Below, in pieces: positions 15,805 to 22,911 of a stretch of 22,911 nucleotides of DNA (within the stretch, counting starts at the first letter, position 1; the number at the start of each line of letters is the position of its first letter). Source of the DNA: Helcococcus bovis (GTDB lineage Bacteria > Bacillota > Clostridia > Tissierellales > Peptoniphilaceae); assembly GCF_046035435.1 (NCBI RefSeq), contig NZ_JBFNFH010000024.1. The stretch is one strand, 5' to 3'. The notes under the pieces are model-generated. The model had not been told where the DNA came from and made no database searches. It saw only the letters and a program-made list of their open reading frames with translations. The translations under genes were made by a program, and so were the position numbers.

Positions 15805-16128
15805 CATTCAAAATTAAGAAACATAAATATGCTAGGAGCAAATATATCTAAAAACAAACTTATTTTGCCCCTTCAAAATCAGATAATTGAATATCGATAT
15901 GGTCGTGCTACCCATTCAAAATTAAGAAATATAAATATGCTAGGGGCAAATATATCTAAAAACAAACTTATTTTGCCCCTTCAAAATCAGATAATTGAAT
16001 ATCGATATGGTCGTGCTACCCATTCAAAATTAAGAAATATAAATATGCTAGGGGCAAATATATCTAAAAGCAAACTTATTTTGCCCCTTCAAAATCAGAT
16101 AATTGAATATCGATAGGGCGATGCTACC
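15805..16128. repeat. Tandem array of three 108-bp units
   Basis: Three nearly identical 108-bp units begin at 15805, 15913 and 16021 (each with C-ATTCAAAATTAAGAAA), differing at only a few bases until the end of the third. Degraded copies flank them: the segment before 15805 matches the end of a unit, and 16129 to about 16195 matches the start of a fourth. Each unit holds an inverted repeat AGGGGCAAA / TTTTGCCCCT. It also contains two related sub-repeats, each starting CCC-x-TTCAAAAT, about 65 bases apart. No spacers or neighbouring cas genes exist, so it is not CRISPR. Because 108 is divisible by three an open frame spans it, but no ribosome binding site is seen. Confidence 0.93.
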
Positions 16129-16310
16129 CCTTTAAAATCAAAAAATCAATTATAGCTAGGTTAAAATCACCTCCTAGCAAAACGTTGCCCCTCCGTAGAT
16201 TCTTTTAAGCGAGGTTTAGATCACTCATAAATCGAATTAACTACTATATTTTCAACCTCTTCAACTTATTTGAAGCGAGGACCAGTGGCATTAGTAAATC
16301 TTTTATTTTT
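16129..16310. repeat. Degenerate repeat copy and GC-rich hairpins
   Basis: This part of the 809-base gap between the serpin remnant and the ATPase holds a decayed fourth array unit, the hairpin GCTAGG / CCTAGC (16155-16178), and two hairpins with CCTC...AAGCGAGG arms (about 16190-16220 and 16257-16281). The second hairpin is followed by ACCAGTGGCA, closely resembling ACTCGTGGCA after the GCGAGG of the hairpin beyond upp (about 3341-3376). No gene is seen. Confidence 0.6.
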
Positions 16311-16311
16311 A

Positions 16312-16340
16312 TTTACTTTAATACAAAAATCTAGTATAAT
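16312..16340 (+). promoter_or_regulatory. Promoter of the riboswitch-ATPase transcript
   Basis: TTTACT (16312-16317), a 17-base spacer and TATAAT (16335-16340) give a start near 16347, just before the riboswitch. Confidence 0.8.
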
Positions 16341-16349
16341 ACAGATAAA

Positions 16350-16434
16350 TAACTCTTAGGGGAGTAGCTTATATATATTTAGTCGTCAATACGGATTTAT
16401 CCCGGCTAAATACCGAAAGGAAGCAAGACCTAAA
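16350..16434 (+). ncRNA. yybP-ykoY (manganese) riboswitch
   Basis: The leader shows the conserved elements of this class in order: GGGGAGTAGC (16359-16368), GTCGTCAATACG (about 16383-16394), CCCGGC, and CCGAAAGGAAGCAAGACC (to 16430). The closing helix P1 forms between TTAGG (16356-16360) and CCTAA (16429-16433). The CCTAA strand also belongs to the 5' arm of the terminator that follows, so folding of the sensor and the terminator exclude each other. Known biology: this class binds Mn2+ and commonly switches on exporters such as the L. lactis YoaB ATPase and pneumococcal MgtA. The layout predicts an ON switch by antitermination. Confidence 0.92.
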
Positions 16435-16456
16435 ATATTTATAGGTCTTTTTTTTA
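16425..16456 (+). terminator. Riboswitch-controlled terminator before the ATPase gene
   Basis: AAGACCTA (16425-16432) pairs with TAGGTCTT (16442-16449) around a nine-base loop and is followed by a run of T. Its 5' arm overlaps the 3' strand of riboswitch P1. Confidence 0.9.
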
Positions 16457-16475
16457 TTTTAAATTGGAGGTAAAA

Positions 16476-19196
16476 ATGGAAAAATACTATCTAAATGATA
16501 GTCAAACCGTCCTAGAAAATCTTAATACGAACAAAAATACAGGACTTTCATCTCAAGAAGCTAAAGCTAGAGTTGAAAAATATGGTTTGAATCAATTAGA
16601 ACAAAAACAGGGTAAATCATTTATCCAAAAACTAATAGAACAATTATTAGATCCAATGGTAATTATTCTTTTAATCGCTGCTATTTTATCATCTCTAACA
16701 GGAGACATGATTGAAACAATAATTATTTTAGCTATTGTTGTATTAAATGCAGGAATGAGCTTGATTCAAGAAGGTAAAGCTGAAGATTCAGTAAAAGCCT
16801 TACAACAAATGTCAGCTCCAAATGCTAAAGTACTTAGAGATGGAAAAATTAAATCTATTCCAGCGACTGAATTAGTACCAGGTGATATTGTTCAGCTTGA
16901 AACCGGGGATATTGTACCTGCGGATATTAGACTTTTAGAAAGTAAAAACCTTTCAAGTGATGAATCTTCATTAACCGGAGAATCTGTACCAGTTGATAAA
17001 GATGCTGAAGTTATTTTTTATAAAGATATAGAAATTGGAGATAGAACTAACTACATTCATTCATCCTCAATAATTACAAGAGGTAGATGTATTGGTGTTA
17101 TTGCAACTACTGGTCATGATACAGAAATCGGTAAAATTGCTACAAATATTCAACAAACTAAAGAAGAGGAATCTCCTCTTCAACAAAAATTATCAAAATT
17201 ATCTAAAACACTTGGTATATTAGTTATCGCAATTTCAATATTAGTATTTGTAATAGGATTAATTCGTCCTGACATGGATGTTATTGAATCTCTTATGACC
17301 GCTGTATCTCTTTCAGTAGCTGCAATTCCTGAAGGTTTAGCTGCTGTAGTTACAATTGTACTATCAATAGGTATGAATAGAATGGCATCAAGAAATGCTA
17401 TTGTAAAAAAACTTTTAGCTGTAGAAACTTTAGGTACAACAACATTTATATGTTCTGATAAAACTGGTACATTAACTCAAAATGAAATGACCGTAAAAAA
17501 AGTATTCACAGATGATAAAGTTTATGATGTAGATGGTGTTGGATACGCTCCAGAAGGCGAATTTACAGTTGATGGAGAAAAAATTGATATTGCTAGTAAT
17601 TCAAACTTAGAAATGTTATTAACTGCAGCTAGTTTAAATAGTGATGCAAAATTAATACATGATAATCATAAATGGGAAATAGTTGGTGATCCTACAGAAG
17701 GTGCTCTAGTAACACTAGGCGAAAAAGGTGGTTTATCTAATAAAACACTTAATGAAACTTATCCTAGAGTTAAGGAATATCCTTTCGACTCATCAAGAAA
17801 AATGATGACAACATTCCACAAAGGATACTTTGAAAATGACTATATTGCATTTACAAAAGGTGCTCCAGATATTATTTTTGAAAAATGTTCACATATATTG
17901 TTAAATGGAGAAATTAAGGAATTTACTCCTGAATTAAAGAAATTATATCAAGATAAAAATATTGAATATGCTAGACAAGCACTTAGAGTTTTAGCTTATA
18001 CATTTAAGAGATGGGAAAAACTACCTGAAACAAATAATACAGAAGAAGTAGAAAAAGATTTAATTTTAATTGGTATTTCAGGAATGATTGATCCTGCAAG
18101 ACCTGAAGCTAAAATTGCTATTGCTGAATGTATGACAGCAGGCATAACGCCTGTTATGATTACAGGTGATTACCTTGAAACAGCTCTTGCTATCGCTAAA
18201 GATTTAGGTATTGCAACTAAAGATGATCAAGCAATCATGGGAAAAGAATTAAATGATATGACTCATGAACAAATTAGAGAATTAGTTAAAGTAAAAAGAG
18301 TATTCGCTAGAGTTTCTCCTGAAAATAAAGTACAAATTGTTACAGCTCTTAAAGACAATGGAGAAATAGCTGCAATGACTGGTGATGGTGTAAATGATGC
18401 GCCAGCTATCAAAAAAGCAGATATTGGTATTGCAATGGGAATAACAGGTACTGATGTTGCTAAAAATACAGCAGAAGTTATATTAACAGATGATAACTTT
18501 GCAACAATAGTAAATGCAGTAGAAGAAGGAAGAATTATTTATGCAAATATCAAAAAATTTGTAACATTCTTACTTTCATGTAATATCGGTGAAGTAATTA
18601 TAATGTTAGTTGCAATGATTGTAGGTGCTCCAGTCCCATTAACAGTTATTCAACTACTTTGGTTAAACCTTGTAACAGACTCATTCCCTGCTTTAGCTCT
18701 TGGTGTTGAAAAAGGTGAACCTGATATAATGAACGAACCACCAAGAAAGACTGATGATCAAATTATAGACAAAGATTTAAGAGATAATATTGCTGCTCAA
18801 TCTATTGCAATAGCTGTAGCAACTTTAGGTGCATTTTTCATATCCTATAACTTTATTTTTGCAGGATATACTCACGAATTACAAGTTCATGCAGCTCAAA
18901 CTGTTGCTTTTGTAACTTTAATTTTATCAGAATTATTGAGATCTTTCTCAGCGAGATCTGAAAAATATACAGTATTTGAATTAGGAATTTTCTCAAATAT
19001 GCAATTGGTTTATGCATTTTTAGGATCATTTATATTAACTCTTGTTGTGATTTACATGCCTGGAGTAAATGATATATTCAATGCAGTTCCATTAGATTTA
19101 CAATCTTGGGGAATAATACTTCCTTTTGCATTCTTGCCATTTGTGGTTGGAGAAGTGCACAAACTTATTGAAAGAAAAATGGGATTACATGACTAA
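16476..19196 (+). CDS. P2A-type cation ATPase, probable Mn2+ (or Ca2+) exporter
   Basis: This 906-residue P-type ATPase has the full set of motifs: N-terminal cation-ATPase domain, TGES (167-170, dephosphorylation), PEGL in helix M4 (285-288), DKTGTLT (phosphorylated Asp328), KGAPD, TGDGVND (635-641), N703xxE706 in M5 and N731LVTD735 in M6. The M4/M5/M6 residues are those of SERCA/PMR1-type pumps, including both ion sites, and there are ten predicted helices. On sequence alone it would be called a Ca2+ ATPase. Its leader is a Mn2+ riboswitch, so export of manganese, as in YoaB and MgtA, is the better guess; PMR1-like pumps carry both ions. The ATG at 16476 follows GGAGG by five bases; the upstream in-frame TTG overlaps that site. 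Confidence 0.94.
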   Translation: MEKYYLNDSQTVLENLNTNKNTGLSSQEAKARVEKYGLNQLEQKQGKSFIQKLIEQLLDPMVIILLIAAILSSLTGDMIETIIILAIVVLNAGMSLIQEGKAEDSVKALQQMSAPNAKVLRDGKIKSIPATELVPGDIVQLETGDIVPADIRLLESKNLSSDESSLTGESVPVDKDAEVIFYKDIEIGDRTNYIHSSSIITRGRCIGVIATTGHDTEIGKIATNIQQTKEEESPLQQKLSKLSKTLGILVIAISILVFVIGLIRPDMDVIESLMTAVSLSVAAIPEGLAAVVTIVLSIGMNRMASRNAIVKKLLAVETLGTTTFICSDKTGTLTQNEMTVKKVFTDDKVYDVDGVGYAPEGEFTVDGEKIDIASNSNLEMLLTAASLNSDAKLIHDNHKWEIVGDPTEGALVTLGEKGGLSNKTLNETYPRVKEYPFDSSRKMMTTFHKGYFENDYIAFTKGAPDIIFEKCSHILLNGEIKEFTPELKKLYQDKNIEYARQALRVLAYTFKRWEKLPETNNTEEVEKDLILIGISGMIDPARPEAKIAIAECMTAGITPVMITGDYLETALAIAKDLGIATKDDQAIMGKELNDMTHEQIRELVKVKRVFARVSPENKVQIVTALKDNGEIAAMTGDGVNDAPAIKKADIGIAMGITGTDVAKNTAEVILTDDNFATIVNAVEEGRIIYANIKKFVTFLLSCNIGEVIIMLVAMIVGAPVPLTVIQLLWLNLVTDSFPALALGVEKGEPDIMNEPPRKTDDQIIDKDLRDNIAAQSIAIAVATLGAFFISYNFIFAGYTHELQVHAAQTVAFVTLILSELLRSFSARSEKYTVFELGIFSNMQLVYAFLGSFILTLVVIYMPGVNDIFNAVPLDLQSWGIILPFAFLPFVVGEVHKLIERKMGLHD

Positions 19197-19208
19197 TTTT
19201 TAAATAAC

Positions 19209-19240
19209 AAGATGTCATATTTATATGTGGCATCTTTTTT
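19209..19240 (+). terminator. Intrinsic terminator after the ATPase gene
   Basis: AAGATGTCATAT pairs with ATGTGGCATCTT (G-U pairs allowed) and is followed by six T, 13 bases past the stop codon. Confidence 0.85.
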
Positions 19241-19248
19241 AGTATAAT
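19220..19248 (+). promoter_or_regulatory. Possible promoter of the DUF3592-like gene
   Basis: TTTATA (19220-19225), 17 bases, TATAAT (19243-19248). The -35 lies within the preceding terminator hairpin, so the two signals overlap. Confidence 0.5.
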
Positions 19249-19275
19249 CAAATATATTAATTTAAGGAGAATTTT

Positions 19276-19719
19276 ATGGAACTTTTTTTAGTTTTATTAT
19301 TATTTGGAATTATCTTATATGCAACAGGACAAGTAATATTAAAAGCTGTAATAATGTTTGAAGATAGAGAAAAATATCCAACAACTGCAAAATTATTAAA
19401 AATTGAATATAGAAAGAATTCAAATACAACTATTTATCATGTGGAATTTACAAATCAAAATAGAGAAATTTTAAATGGAAAATCATTGCAATATAAAGGA
19501 TTACCTAGATTTAAGGAAGGTGATAAATTAGAAATAGATTACTTAATTAGATCTGAAATGAAAGATTTAATAGATAGTGAATTAGTTGATGTAAAACACC
19601 CTGAACATAAAAGCATTTATGAAACAATGGATAAACCAATAAAAATAGTAAATATTATATCTATTTTATTTATTTTTGCTTCAATTATTTCATTGATATA
19701 TTATATTTTTAATAGATAA
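19276..19719 (+). CDS. DUF3592-like membrane protein
   Basis: This 147-residue protein has an N-terminal helix (about 2-22), a soluble beta-rich middle (TTAKLLKIEYRKNSNTTIYHVEFTNQNREI...GDKLEIDYLI) and a C-terminal helix (about 124-144). That layout, with the YxVEF and G-D-K-L-E-I-D-Y segments, matches DUF3592 proteins, whose function is unknown. AAGGAG lies six bases before the ATG. It stands alone between the ATPase terminator and the manA promoter. Confidence 0.7.
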   Translation: MELFLVLLLFGIILYATGQVILKAVIMFEDREKYPTTAKLLKIEYRKNSNTTIYHVEFTNQNREILNGKSLQYKGLPRFKEGDKLEIDYLIRSEMKDLIDSELVDVKHPEHKSIYETMDKPIKIVNIISILFIFASIISLIYYIFNR

Positions 19720-19723
19720 TTCT

Positions 19724-19753
19724 TTTATATTCTTTCTAAATTAATGATATAAT
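19724..19753 (+). promoter_or_regulatory. Possible promoter of manA
   Basis: TATAAT (19748-19753) lies about 38 bases before the manA ATG; a weak TTTATA is found 18 bases upstream of it. Confidence 0.5.
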
Positions 19754-19791
19754 TAAGCTGAGATAAAAAATATTAATTAATCGGAGGTAAA

Positions 19792-20745
19792 ATGGAAATA
19801 TTAAAATTAAAACCTGCCACAAAAGACTACCTATGGGGTGGTACAAAGTTAAAGGAAAAATATAATAAGACAAGTAATGAAGACATTTTAGCTGAAACAT
19901 GGGAATTATCAGCTCATAAAGATGGTGTTTCAATCATTGAAAATGGAGAAGTAAAATTCACTGATTATTTAGAAGAAAAAGGAAATTCTGTAATTGGAAA
20001 AAATTATGACAAGGACAGATTCCCTATTTTAATTAAATTTATAGATGCTTTAAAACCTCTTTCAATTCAAGTTCATCCATCTGATGAATATGGACTAAAA
20101 CACGAAAATGACTACGGTAAAACAGAAATGTGGTACATTCTTGAAGCTGAAGAAGGTGCATTCCTATACTATGGTTTCAATAGAGAAATAACAAAAGAAG
20201 AGTACAGTAAATCTATTGAAAATGGCACAATTGAAGAATTATTAAATAAAGTTTATGTAAAGTCTGGCGATGTTATGTTTATTGAATCAGGAACAGTTCA
20301 TGCGATTGGAGCAGGAATTGTAATTTGTGAAATACAACAAAATTCAAACATTACTTACAGAGTTTACGACTACAAGAGAAAAGACAAAGATGGAAATGAA
20401 AGAGAACTTCACGTTGAAAAAGCTATTGAAGTTTCAAGACTAACTCCAAATCCAAAATACTCATTTGACAGCAAAAATAGTATAAATGATAAACTAACGA
20501 GATTAGCTAAATCAGACTATTTTGATGTATTTTCTGGAGAATTGAATGATGAAGAAGAAACTTTCAATATTAGTGAAGATTCTTTCCACTCAATAATTGT
20601 TGTTGATGGTGAAGGAATACTAGAAGATGAAAATGGACAAACTTACAAACTGTTAAAAGGTGATTCTTACTTCATTCCTGCTCAAAATAATAAATACAAA
20701 ATGAGTGGATCTGTAAAATATGTAATTTCAACATTACCATTATAA
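19792..20745 (+). CDS. manA: Mannose-6-phosphate isomerase, class I
   Basis: This 317-residue cupin enzyme interconverts mannose-6-phosphate and fructose-6-phosphate. The zinc ligands are seen as Q93 and H95 (LSIQVHPSD), E112 (KTEMWYIL) and H170 (SGTVHAIG), with Arg190 in QNSNITYRVYDYKR at the active site. It has the short Bacillus-type length. GGAGG lies four bases before the ATG. No mannose PTS is adjacent, so it may serve either mannose use or supply of mannose-6-phosphate for surface sugars. Confidence 0.96.
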   Translation: MEILKLKPATKDYLWGGTKLKEKYNKTSNEDILAETWELSAHKDGVSIIENGEVKFTDYLEEKGNSVIGKNYDKDRFPILIKFIDALKPLSIQVHPSDEYGLKHENDYGKTEMWYILEAEEGAFLYYGFNREITKEEYSKSIENGTIEELLNKVYVKSGDVMFIESGTVHAIGAGIVICEIQQNSNITYRVYDYKRKDKDGNERELHVEKAIEVSRLTPNPKYSFDSKNSINDKLTRLAKSDYFDVFSGELNDEEETFNISEDSFHSIIVVDGEGILEDENGQTYKLLKGDSYFIPAQNNKYKMSGSVKYVISTLPL

Positions 20746-20754
20746 AAATTAGTG

Positions 20755-20790
20755 AGAGAAATGGCTTAATTGCTATTTCTCTTTTATTTT
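20755..20790 (+). terminator. Intrinsic terminator after manA
   Basis: AGAGAAATGGC (20755-20765) pairs with GCTATTTCTCT (20772-20782, one G-U pair) and is followed by TTTATTTT. The nuclease gene starts 13 bases later, so it may depend partly on read-through. Confidence 0.85.
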
Positions 20791-20802
20791 AAAGGAATAT
20801 CT

Positions 20803-21273
20803 ATGAAAAAAATAATTTGCTATTTATTAATTTTATTAATATTAACTTCTTGCTCAAAAACAAGACTTTATAATGTTGTAGAAGTATTTGATGGAGATAC
20901 GATAGTGATAAATATCAATAATAAGAATGAAACTGTAAGACTTTTAGGAATTGATACACCTGAATCAGTCCATCCTAACCCTAAGAAAAATACAAAATAC
21001 GGAAAAATAGCTTCATCATTTACAAAAAAACTTTTAACAAATAAAAAAGTAAGCATTGAACTTGACGTTCAAAAGAAAGATAAATATGGAAGAATTTTAG
21101 CATATGTATATTTAAATAATAAAATGGTAAACGAAACTATTATAGAAAATGGATTTGCTAAACCACTTACTATAGCACCAAATGTTAAATATACTAAAAA
21201 ATTTACTAAACTATTCCAAAAAGCTAGAAAATACAAAAAAGGGCTTTGGAGTATTGGTTATAAATTTAAATGA
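20803..21273 (+). CDS. Thermonuclease-family lipoprotein (staphylococcal nuclease fold)
   Basis: This 156-residue protein has a short hydrophobic signal ending in a lipobox (LLILTSC), so it is probably anchored to the outer face of the membrane. The nuclease domain shows VFDGDTIVI (Ca2+-binding Asp), VRLLGIDTPES (catalytic Arg and Glu), KYGRILAYVYL (second catalytic Arg) and the usual C-terminal ARKYKKGLW. All key residues are kept, so it should cut DNA or RNA, for nutrient use or escape from extracellular DNA. AAGGA lies six bases before the ATG at 20803; an earlier in-frame ATG (20770) falls in the manA terminator. Confidence 0.93.
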   Translation: MKKIICYLLILLILTSCSKTRLYNVVEVFDGDTIVININNKNETVRLLGIDTPESVHPNPKKNTKYGKIASSFTKKLLTNKKVSIELDVQKKDKYGRILAYVYLNNKMVNETIIENGFAKPLTIAPNVKYTKKFTKLFQKARKYKKGLWSIGYKFK

Positions 21274-21302
21274 AAAAGGAACTAAAATCTCTCTTAGTTC
21301 CT
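21273..21302 (-). terminator. Intrinsic terminator of pepC
   Basis: AGGAACTAA (21277-21285) pairs with TTAGTTCCT (21294-21302). On the minus strand it is followed by a run of T. It also lies just past the nuclease stop, so it may slow transcription from both sides. Confidence 0.85.
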
Positions 21303-21310
21303 AAAATTTA

Positions 21311-22639
21311 CTATGCCAATGATCCCATTGGATCCCATGGTTTTAATTTAATTGGTTCTTTTTCGTAAGCTTCAATTATTTCTTTTGATAAGTGTTTTTT
21401 GTTGATTAATGCTTGATACATGTATTCATCAAACCATTCATCACTCATTACTAAGAATCCTTTATTTCCTGATTGTTCACCCCAAGTATTTTCAACTTTA
21501 TATCTGTTTATTTTGTCATTTGCTTCATCATAGTCACATCCCATAAATACCATCGCATGTGTCATTAGTGATTCATGATAATCAAGTCTTTCTTCCTTAC
21601 TGAAATCATATTCAACATTAAACATATCCATAACATTTGCTGTTGTAAGATCTAATCTTGATCCACCTCTAGCAAAGAATTGCCCTACATCACAACCAAA
21701 CCATACTGGTTCTTTATCTTGTAATTGGTGTAATATTGCTTTTTTCATTTCTTCAATTGGCAAGTTTACATATCTAACGATATCGCCTTCAACTACATTA
21801 CCTAAAAATTCTACTGTATATGAATTGTAGTAAGGCTTATCTTTTGTTGGTGCGTTGATTATTGAAACATATTCATCTAAATCCATTTCGATTAATTCAA
21901 AAAATTCTTTTGGTGTAATATTTTTGTATGAAACAAAGTTATTATCTTTATCTCTTGCTTCAAAATCCACTTTTGTTGGAGGTGTCCCTAAAGAAATTGA
22001 AAGTGCATTATAGATATCTGTCATATATCCTTCAATCATTTTTTCTAATTCTTCTCTAGATTTACCAGCTTCATGAGCTTTTCTTAAATTTTTAGCATTC
22101 ATTCTTAAAATTTTGGTTAGATAGTTGTTCATTTGGTCACTCTTTGATGAACTTTCTGACTCTGGCATATAGTTTTTTGGCACAACACCATATTTTCTAA
22201 TGATGTTTTTAACCATATCCCATTGTCCACCATCTCCCATTGGAGCAGTAAGAATGTGTGACACCAATCTTCCTTCTAATTCTTCATCTAAAGTATCTAA
22301 GATTGATTCATAAAAATAATTACATCTTTCTAATTTATCAAAGAAATAAATATAACTTTGAGAAATTTCAAATTCTTTTAGGTTAAATTTTTGAGCTAAT
22401 TTGTATTCTAAAACATTCATTGCAGCAAAAATCCAACATCTACCTGATTGTTTTTGGAATCTAATCTTTGTATCTGTTAAATTAACATTAAATTCATGTC
22501 TATTTGTATCATTTTCTCTTCTATCAATTGTTGATTCTAGTAAACCTGTGTTAGTTGCAGCTCTTTGAGCAATTCTAAAAGCTCTATCTGAACTAAAGTT
22601 TTTACTAGAAACTTCTAAAAATTTGTTATCAATTTTCAT
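21311..22639 (-). CDS. pepC: Aminopeptidase C (bleomycin hydrolase family)
   Basis: This 442-residue C1B cysteine peptidase removes N-terminal residues from peptides in the cytoplasm. The catalytic set is complete: Gln62 and Cys68 in QKQSGRCW, His361 in MTHAMVFMG and Asn384 in YKVENTWGEQSG. The family's C-terminal arm, which reaches into the active site and makes it an aminopeptidase, is present and ends PWDPMGSLA. GGAG lies six bases before the ATG. It is a single-gene unit, with a promoter at 22691-22718 and its own terminator. Confidence 0.97.
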   Translation of the reverse strand: MKIDNKFLEVSSKNFSSDRAFRIAQRAATNTGLLESTIDRRENDTNRHEFNVNLTDTKIRFQKQSGRCWIFAAMNVLEYKLAQKFNLKEFEISQSYIYFFDKLERCNYFYESILDTLDEELEGRLVSHILTAPMGDGGQWDMVKNIIRKYGVVPKNYMPESESSSKSDQMNNYLTKILRMNAKNLRKAHEAGKSREELEKMIEGYMTDIYNALSISLGTPPTKVDFEARDKDNNFVSYKNITPKEFFELIEMDLDEYVSIINAPTKDKPYYNSYTVEFLGNVVEGDIVRYVNLPIEEMKKAILHQLQDKEPVWFGCDVGQFFARGGSRLDLTTANVMDMFNVEYDFSKEERLDYHESLMTHAMVFMGCDYDEANDKINRYKVENTWGEQSGNKGFLVMSDEWFDEYMYQALINKKHLSKEIIEAYEKEPIKLKPWDPMGSLA

Positions 22640-22675
22640 AATTAACTCCTTTTTTTTATATTATAAATATTATTT

Positions 22676-22689
22676 TTAGGTTCACCTAA
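22676..22689. promoter_or_regulatory. Palindrome at the pepC start site, possible operator
   Basis: TTAGGT and ACCTAA form a perfect six-base inverted repeat separated by two bases, directly downstream of the -10 box. This is a common place for a repressor site; no regulator is identified. Confidence 0.45.
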
Positions 22690-22690
22690 T

Positions 22691-22718
22691 ATTATATATT
22701 AAAATATATATTTTGCAA
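22691..22718 (-). promoter_or_regulatory. Promoter of pepC
   Basis: On the minus strand TTGCAA (22718-22713), 16 bases, TATAAT (22696-22691). The predicted start falls in a palindrome, TTAGGTTCACCTAA (22676-22689). Confidence 0.6.
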
Positions 22719-22773
22719 TAAATTTTATAATAAAAAATTATATACCTAAAATACCATATTTTCAAATCTACAC

Positions 22774-22804
22774 AAAAAAGCTGTCGCTAAATATGCTACA
22801 GCTT
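22774..22804 (-). terminator. Intrinsic terminator of the gene at the right edge
   Basis: On the minus strand AAGCTGT (22804-22798) pairs with ACAGCTT (22784-22778) and is followed by six T, about 20 bases past the stop codon at 22822. Confidence 0.8.
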
Positions 22805-22821
22805 CTCTTAATTTTATATTT

Positions 22822-22911
22822 TTATTTTACTCTAAATTCAAAATTTTTCATTTCTTTTAAATCAAGTTTGTGCTTTTCAATTCCTTGAGTAATATTTACT
22901 TCATATTTTGC
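22822..22911 (-). CDS. C-terminal end of an unidentified protein
   Basis: The last 29 codons and a TAA stop of a minus-strand gene enter at the right edge; the peptide reads AKYEVNITQGIEKHKLDL followed by KEMKNFEFRVK. It has no stop codon to the edge and a good terminator follows, so a true gene end is likely. The fragment is too short to assign a family. Confidence 0.65.
   Translation of the reverse strand, partial: AKYEVNITQGIEKHKLDLKEMKNFEFRVK

Noticed and set aside
15829..16116. Open frame of 95 codons across the 108-bp repeats
   Set aside because: It exists because the unit length is a multiple of three. There is no ribosome binding site, its ends fall inside degraded repeats, and the peptide has no recognisable features.
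15805..16128. CRISPR array
   Set aside because: The units are 108 bp, directly adjacent and without unique spacers, and no cas genes are near.

Overview
The window comes from a very AT-rich (I estimate around 30% GC) Gram-positive bacterium. Strong AGGAGG-type ribosome binding sites, gene order such as sua5-rpiB-upp and walJ-rlmH, and a DUF951 gene next to mscS all point to Firmicutes. The overall look fits anaerobic cocci of the Tissierellia (Parvimonas/Finegoldia/Peptoniphilus type). The genus is an inference from style, not from a search.

Left end (1-3149, all minus strand): a bacteriocin locus. A small XRE-type regulator lies upstream of a near-consensus promoter. That promoter drives two short double-glycine-leader peptides whose mature parts are full of GxxxG motifs, followed by a two-helix membrane protein (candidate immunity) and a C39-peptidase ABC exporter that runs off the window. 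This looks like a complete two-peptide (class IIb-like) bacteriocin system that makes, matures, exports and presumably protects against its product.

Middle left (3315-7904, minus strand): a tight six-gene operon trmH-like / HAD phosphatase / CDF cation exporter / sua5 / rpiB / upp, closed by a very long hairpin terminator. It mixes RNA modification, pentose phosphate metabolism, pyrimidine salvage and metal efflux. The CDF protein carries the NxxxD/DxxxD residues associated with manganese export. Divergent from it (8047-10436, plus strand) are pncB (niacin salvage to NAD) and a PfkB-family sugar-phosphate kinase with an altered catalytic loop.

Middle (10563-15666, minus strand): a run of housekeeping genes walJ-rlmH-uppP-DUF5711-like-mscS-DUF951, headed by a decayed serpin gene. 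A 76-bp possible ISL3-type insertion sequence remnant sits between the facing terminators at 10440-10594.

The 800-bp gap 15667-16475 is the most unusual non-coding region. It holds a tandem array of three 108-bp units with degraded copies on both sides, a set of GC-rich hairpins, a promoter, and a clear yybP-ykoY (Mn2+) riboswitch with a terminator. The riboswitch controls a P2A-type cation ATPase (16476-19196), so the window contains two likely manganese exporters.

Right end (19276-22911): a DUF3592-like membrane protein, mannose-6-phosphate isomerase (manA) and a lipoprotein thermonuclease on the plus strand; then aminopeptidase C (pepC) and the tail of an unidentified gene on the minus strand. 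Most operons end in recognisable intrinsic terminators.
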